The notes beneath the pieces were generated by a model. The model was given only the letters and a program-made list of their open reading frames with translations, had not been told where the DNA came from and did no database searches. A DNA stretch of 32,512 nucleotides from positions 1 to 32,512 of IMG/VR virus record IMGVR_UViG_3300015264_000171. The stretch is one strand, 5' to 3'. Shown one piece after another: positions 29,914 through 32,512 of this stretch (positions are counted from its first letter, which is position 1; every line of letters starts with the position of its first letter). Made by a program: the position numbers and the translations under genes. The DNA is from a virus.

Positions 29914-30668
29914 TGCGGCATTACCTTGTACCGCATCTTAACTTCCCCGTTTTCAATTTCGTGTTTGTGTTTATAGAAGAGACCGGGAACTTTTACGTGA
30001 GCATTTTGGCAGATTTGAATTGTCATCTCCATGATGTCCGTCCAGTTTGGATCATTGCCTGCTTGGTTGTATTGCTCCAGCCAGATGTTTTGGAAGTGTT
30101 GTGATCCGAAGGGTTGGTGTCCTAACGCAAGAAAAGCTCTCACTAAGGCGGGGGAGGGAGGGGCGGCATGTCCGTTCCCATTCGCTTTAACCACCTCCAC
30201 CACCGCCGCGTCTTGAGAGAGTCTAGTGTCTAGTATCTTAGAGTCTAGAGTCTTAGAGTCTAGAGTCTGGTTATTCTGGGTTTCGTTTGGGTTTCCCAAA
30301 ATAACCCAGTCGGTTTCTACTGGGTTGCCACTGGGTTTCTTATCTTTTGGCGGTCGCCCACCTTTTTTCCCATTCTCACGGTTCCTGTAACGTATTAGAT
30401 TTACATGCTTTAGCTCCCTTATAAAGCGTTTATGTGTCCAGCCACGAGGCGTCTTTATAAAGAACTCTTTTAGAATACGTAGTACTACAGCCCTTTCTGG
30501 TACTGACTTGCACCCAACTAGCCGCGTAATTCTGTTTTCGTCGAGGGGTAGCGGTTTCTCTGTGGAGTAGAGGTGATCGAGGAGTTTTCTGTAGGCACCG
30601 TGTTCGAGGATTGACAAGTGTCCGGTGTCGCGTGCGTAGTCGCCAAAATTGTGAAGATAGAAATACGT
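29910..30668 (-). CDS. DUF1376 (YdaU-like) protein with apparent ACG start
   Basis: The N-terminal domain matches DUF1376: YFYLHNFGDYARDTGHLS, then ILEHGAYRKLLDHLYSTEKP, RITRLVGCK, VVLRILKEFF and the RENGKKGGRPP motif. A Thr/Asp/Ser/Lys linker and a C-terminal domain follow. Such proteins sit near phage replication genes and are thought to help replication initiation. The usual family N-terminus (M-x-Y-Y..GDY..DT.HLS) starts exactly at an ACG codon at 30668, with AAGGG four bases upstream and an in-frame TAG six codons before. The first conventional start is TTG at 30617 (235 aa), which would delete a conserved stretch. I therefore prefer ACG (252 aa), or an ATG-to-ACG mutation. The stop overlaps the next gene by ATGA. 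Confidence 0.75.
   Translation of the reverse strand, partial: TYFYLHNFGDYARDTGHLSILEHGAYRKLLDHLYSTEKPLPLDENRITRLVGCKSVPERAVVLRILKEFFIKTPRGWTHKRFIRELKHVNLIRYRNRENGKKGGRPPKDKKPSGNPVETDWVILGNPNETQNNQTLDSKTLDSKILDTRLSQDAAVVEVVKANGNGHAAPPSPALVRAFLALGHQPFGSQHFQNIWLEQYNQAGNDPNWTDIMEMTIQICQNAHVKVPGLFYKHKHEIENGEVKMRYKVMPQ
30237..30266 (-). repeat. 15-bp tandem repeat in DUF1376 linker
   Basis: Two perfect 15-bp units and a degenerate third copy (from about 30222) encode TLDSK-TLDSK-ILDTR in the linker. The unit length is a multiple of three, so copy-number changes keep the frame. It looks like replication slippage in a flexible linker. Confidence 0.75.
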
Positions 30669-30675
30669 GACGCCC
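30666..30675 (-). promoter_or_regulatory. Ribosome site and ACG start of DUF1376 gene
   Basis: On the minus strand AAGGG lies four bases before ACG, exactly at the conserved N-terminus of the domain. An in-frame TAG six codons upstream excludes an earlier start. ACG is a rare initiation codon in bacteria. Confidence 0.5.
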
Positions 30676-30786
30676 TTCTTTCTCTAGCCTTAAAGGGAAT
30701 TGCTGGATTCGAGGGAGTAAGTTGGAAGGGCTTGCTGGATAAGAGCGAAGCGTCTTCGGGCCTATCCCCCGAATCAGCGGAGCGGA

Positions 30787-30857
30787 CTGTAGCGTACAAA
30801 AGGGACGCGAGTCTAGCGCGAAAGAGTCTTGTGGTGTGAAAAGATTAACCGCTACAG
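30787..30857. repeat. 8-bp inverted repeat between DUF1376 and co-chaperonin genes
   Basis: CTGTAGCG (30787-30794) and CGCTACAG (30850-30857) form a perfect inverted pair 55 bases apart, in the 201-base gap with no gene. It could be an operator pair or a weak structure, or chance. Confidence 0.3.
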
Positions 30858-30869
30858 ATTGTGTGCGCG

Positions 30870-31421
30870 TTACGCCGCAGAGCCGAGCGCCTGCGTCTTC
30901 TTCACGCGCCGCAGTTCGAGATGGCCCGAGACTTTCGCGAGGATGTCGCTCTCTTGAATTACGCGAATGACGATCTGCTCGCCGCCAGGTAGTTCCAAGT
31001 CGTAAACATGTCCCGAAAAGCTAGTGTAGATCACGCTTTCTCCGCGTTGCGCGCGCTCCACCTTGTCTCCTGTTGACACTACAGTACCCGTCGTTGGGCG
31101 GCGCTCGCTTGCTTGCGCGACGACAATCACTCCACCTCGGCCTTGGCACGTAGCGCAAATCGTGCGCCCAATTCCCTTGCAGCGAGAGCAGCGCGCTTCT
31201 TTGGAGATGACCGATTTGCCCGAGCCGTCGCAGTTCTCGCACACCAACTCTTCAAGTTCCGGCGACTTGATTTTCTTTTTGCCCACACAGTCGGGGCACT
31301 CGTAGCCCGAGCGAAACTCATCTTCGATCACAAGCAAGCGGTCGTTGAATGCTTCCATTGTGAGCGCGCCGAGTTTGAGAACATTCGTTTCTACTGCCGA
31401 CTTCAAATCTATTTCGTGCAT
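30870..31421 (-). CDS. GroES-like co-chaperonin with inserted DnaJ-type zinc finger
   Basis: The 183-aa product starts at 31421, where AAAGGG lies five bases upstream; the longer frame to 31601 has no ribosome site. Residues 25-35 (FNDRLLVIEDE) match the first GroES strand (HDRVIVKRKE). Residues 95-166 match the rest: GGVIVV at the mobile-loop anchor, RPTTGTVVSTGDKV, SVIYTSFSGHVY, GGEQIVIRVIQESDILAKV. The two halves are separated by a zinc finger with four CxxC pairs (C42/45, C61/64, C78/81, C89/92), three of them followed by G-x-G as in DnaJ (CENCDGSG, CSRCKGIG, CATCQGRG). It is inserted in the loop that normally contacts GroEL. It likely partners the host chaperonin for phage protein folding, with the finger possibly binding substrate. 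The chimeric structure is clear; its function is inference. Confidence 0.85.
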   Translation of the reverse strand: MHEIDLKSAVETNVLKLGALTMEAFNDRLLVIEDEFRSGYECPDCVGKKKIKSPELEELVCENCDGSGKSVISKEARCSRCKGIGRTICATCQGRGGVIVVAQASERRPTTGTVVSTGDKVERAQRGESVIYTSFSGHVYDLELPGGEQIVIRVIQESDILAKVSGHLELRRVKKTQALGSAA

Positions 31422-31587
31422 GAGTACCCTTTCTCGATTCTCGCGTACAGGATCGCGAGGAGGATGCGCGTAAGCCAGTGGTTGCGTTTCACGGGCGCAG
31501 ACTATACCATACCGCGCGTGACAGCGGGAATGCACGAGGCGATGTGGTTTCTGTTCGGCGCGGACGATGCGCCATTGTGGGACTGAC
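31422..31587. promoter_or_regulatory. Divergent promoter region
   Basis: A 166-base gap separates the minus-strand co-chaperonin from the plus-strand unit. It holds a minus-strand TATAGT (31501-31506) and, on the plus strand, TTGCGT (31482-31487) with TACCAT 17 bases later. Matches to consensus are weak, but both transcription units must begin at or beyond this point. Confidence 0.35.
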
Positions 31588-32070
31588 ATGACGACACGCA
31601 AAAAGAAAACAGAAGAGACCGTAGACGAAGAAGCGAATCAGCGCGCGCTCGACGAAGCGGCTGGCGTTGCCGAGGTTCGGCGCTCGTCACTCGCGCCGCC
31701 ACCTGCCACGCGGCCCGCGAACGCCGCGCCGCTCGTGAAGACGGACACGCGCGAGAAGCGTCTCTACCAGATTGCGTGCACCGGGACTCCGCTGGGCGAC
31801 AGCTTCTTTGACGAGTTCCCCGACCGGCAGGAGATTTTAGAGTTGTCGCTCGACCTCTCCGCACGGCTGCTCATTGTGGCGATCTTGAACAGTGAGATGC
31901 CAGTGACGCAGCGTATCGCGTCCATGCGCTTGGTAGCCTCTCTCAGCGGCAAACAGGTCCCGGCAGACGATGAGGACCAGCGATTCAAGTCAGCGCCGCT
32001 AGCCATCCCACGCGGCTCCAAAGAGGAAGTAGCCAACACGCTGGATAAGATCCGCCAACTATCGCAATGA
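31588..32070 (+). CDS. Hypothetical 160-aa protein (plus strand)
   Basis: The 160-aa protein starts at ATG 31588 with GGGA just upstream; an earlier in-frame ATG at 31567 lacks a ribosome site. The first 50 residues are charged then Pro/Ala-rich and disordered. The rest is helical (FFDEFPDRQEILELSLDLSA, LLIVAILNSEMPV, RIASMRLVASLSG) and ends in a polar helix. It overlaps the next gene by ATGA. No family recognised. Being first in the divergent plus-strand unit, it may be an early protein. Confidence 0.65.
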   Translation: MTTRKKKTEETVDEEANQRALDEAAGVAEVRRSSLAPPPATRPANAAPLVKTDTREKRLYQIACTGTPLGDSFFDEFPDRQEILELSLDLSARLLIVAILNSEMPVTQRIASMRLVASLSGKQVPADDEDQRFKSAPLAIPRGSKEEVANTLDKIRQLSQ

Positions 32071-32291
32071 AGCGCACCGAGCGAGGATTCGCGGTCTACG
32101 CAGAGTTCAAGGACTTGGACGGCGTGAACGTACGCATCCAACAGTCATCGCTCGCCACAAAGCACGCAGTCTGGATTCAAAACGAGATCGTGTTGTGCGG
32201 TCCCGACAAAGAGCCAATCGGCAACGCGCACCTAGACAAGCGCATGGCGAGGCGAATCGTCAAAGCGTTGCAACGTTTTATCGACCAATAG
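32067..32291 (+). CDS. Hypothetical 74-aa protein (plus strand)
   Basis: The 74-aa protein is coupled to the gene before it (ATGA, no separate ribosome site). It is small and beta-alpha in pattern: FAVYAEFKDLDGVNVRIQQS, WIQNEIVLCGPDKEP, then a basic helix (RMARRIVKALQRFIDQ). This gives the impression of a compact single domain, but I recognise no family. Confidence 0.65.
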   Translation: MKRTERGFAVYAEFKDLDGVNVRIQQSSLATKHAVWIQNEIVLCGPDKEPIGNAHLDKRMARRIVKALQRFIDQ

Positions 32292-32317
32292 TCCTATACC
32301 CTCAGGAAAGAATTCTC

Positions 32318-32347
32318 TTGACACTTTCACTCCACTACTATTATTAT
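32318..32347 (+). promoter_or_regulatory. Strong sigma70-like promoter
   Basis: A perfect TTGACA (32318-32323) is followed 18 bases later by TATTAT (five of six). It lies in an AT-rich 114-base gap directly upstream of a gene with a strong ribosome site. A second TTGACAC occurs at 32369 without a good -10. This is the best promoter in the window and probably drives plus-strand early genes. Confidence 0.6.
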
Positions 32348-32405
32348 TCACGCTTGAATAAAAAACACTTGACACGCAGTACGCAATAGTAGCCGAGGAG
32401 ACGCA

Positions 32406-32512
32406 ATGTACACACGTAGTAATACTAACAGAGTAGTAAGAGAATTACTGAATAGTAACATCACTCCTACTCTTATCTCTCTCATTCCTAACGACTTACA
32501 ATTCTCTAGTAC
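32406..32512 (+). CDS. Start of a plus-strand gene cut by the window end
   Basis: An ATG at 32406 follows GAGGAG at five bases and lies downstream of the strong promoter. The frame stays open for 35 codons to the window edge (begins YTRSNTNRVVRELLNSN). Base composition is much more AT-rich than the rest of the window. It is too short to assign; the position suggests an early phage gene. Confidence 0.65.
   Translation, partial: MYTRSNTNRVVRELLNSNITPTLISLIPNDLQFSS

Noticed and set aside
30518-30799. 93-codon minus-strand frame upstream of and overlapping the DUF1376 start
   Set aside because: Its second half is a frame-shifted copy of the DUF1376 N-terminus and the first half has no recognisable pattern.

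Overview
The window looks like most of the structural half of a tailed double-stranded DNA phage (or a prophage/metagenomic viral contig). The evidence is an ordered set of terminase large subunit, portal, putative scaffold, HK97-fold capsid, adaptor, tail and fibre genes, packed with 1-4 nt stop/start overlaps. No integrase, tRNA, CRISPR array, host housekeeping gene or endolysin was recognised. There is no long tape-measure gene. The set of portal, gp4-like adaptor, gp10-like propeller and three low-complexity/helical ejection-type proteins suggests a short-tailed (podovirus-like) particle; that is inference. Several secreted beta-rich domains (Ig-like, FN3-like, IPT/TIG, pectate-lyase-like) resemble those common in soil Acidobacteriota. 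A diderm soil host is therefore a reasonable guess, but only a guess.

Layout. Nearly everything between 94 and about 31.4 kb is on the minus strand and is read right to left. A short plus-strand early-type unit (31588 to beyond 32512) diverges from it. On the minus strand come, in order: a GroES-like co-chaperonin carrying a DnaJ-type zinc finger (30870-31421); a DUF1376 protein that apparently starts with ACG (29910-30668); two tiny genes; terminase (27888-29576); a free-standing HNH endonuclease; portal (25343-27406); small genes; a scaffold candidate; two head proteins; major capsid (22100-23065); small zinc-binding and proline-tailed proteins; a LAGLIDADG endonuclease; gp10-like, IPT/TIG and adaptor-like tail proteins (16210-20533); and ejection-type proteins (12928-16207).

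A three-gene plus-strand island with two membrane proteins (12428-13007) interrupts the minus-strand order. It is followed on the minus strand by an HNH / small gene / HNH cluster, a PurD-like ATP-grasp enzyme (9629-10903) and a tiny acidic protein. Next come two paralogous fibre-like proteins, a beta-helix tailspike, a pectate-lyase-like protein and an FN3-like protein. Four of these adhesion/depolymerase proteins carry Sec-type signal peptides. The left end holds holin-like and other small membrane proteins.

How the genes fit together: terminase, portal and capsid build and fill the head; the adaptor and gp10-like proteins close it; the ejection proteins carry DNA in; the fibre and beta-helix proteins contact or degrade surface polysaccharide. 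The co-chaperonin probably adapts the host chaperonin to fold phage proteins. Its zinc finger sits where the GroES mobile loop, the part that docks onto GroEL, should be. I consider this chimera the most interesting item in the window.
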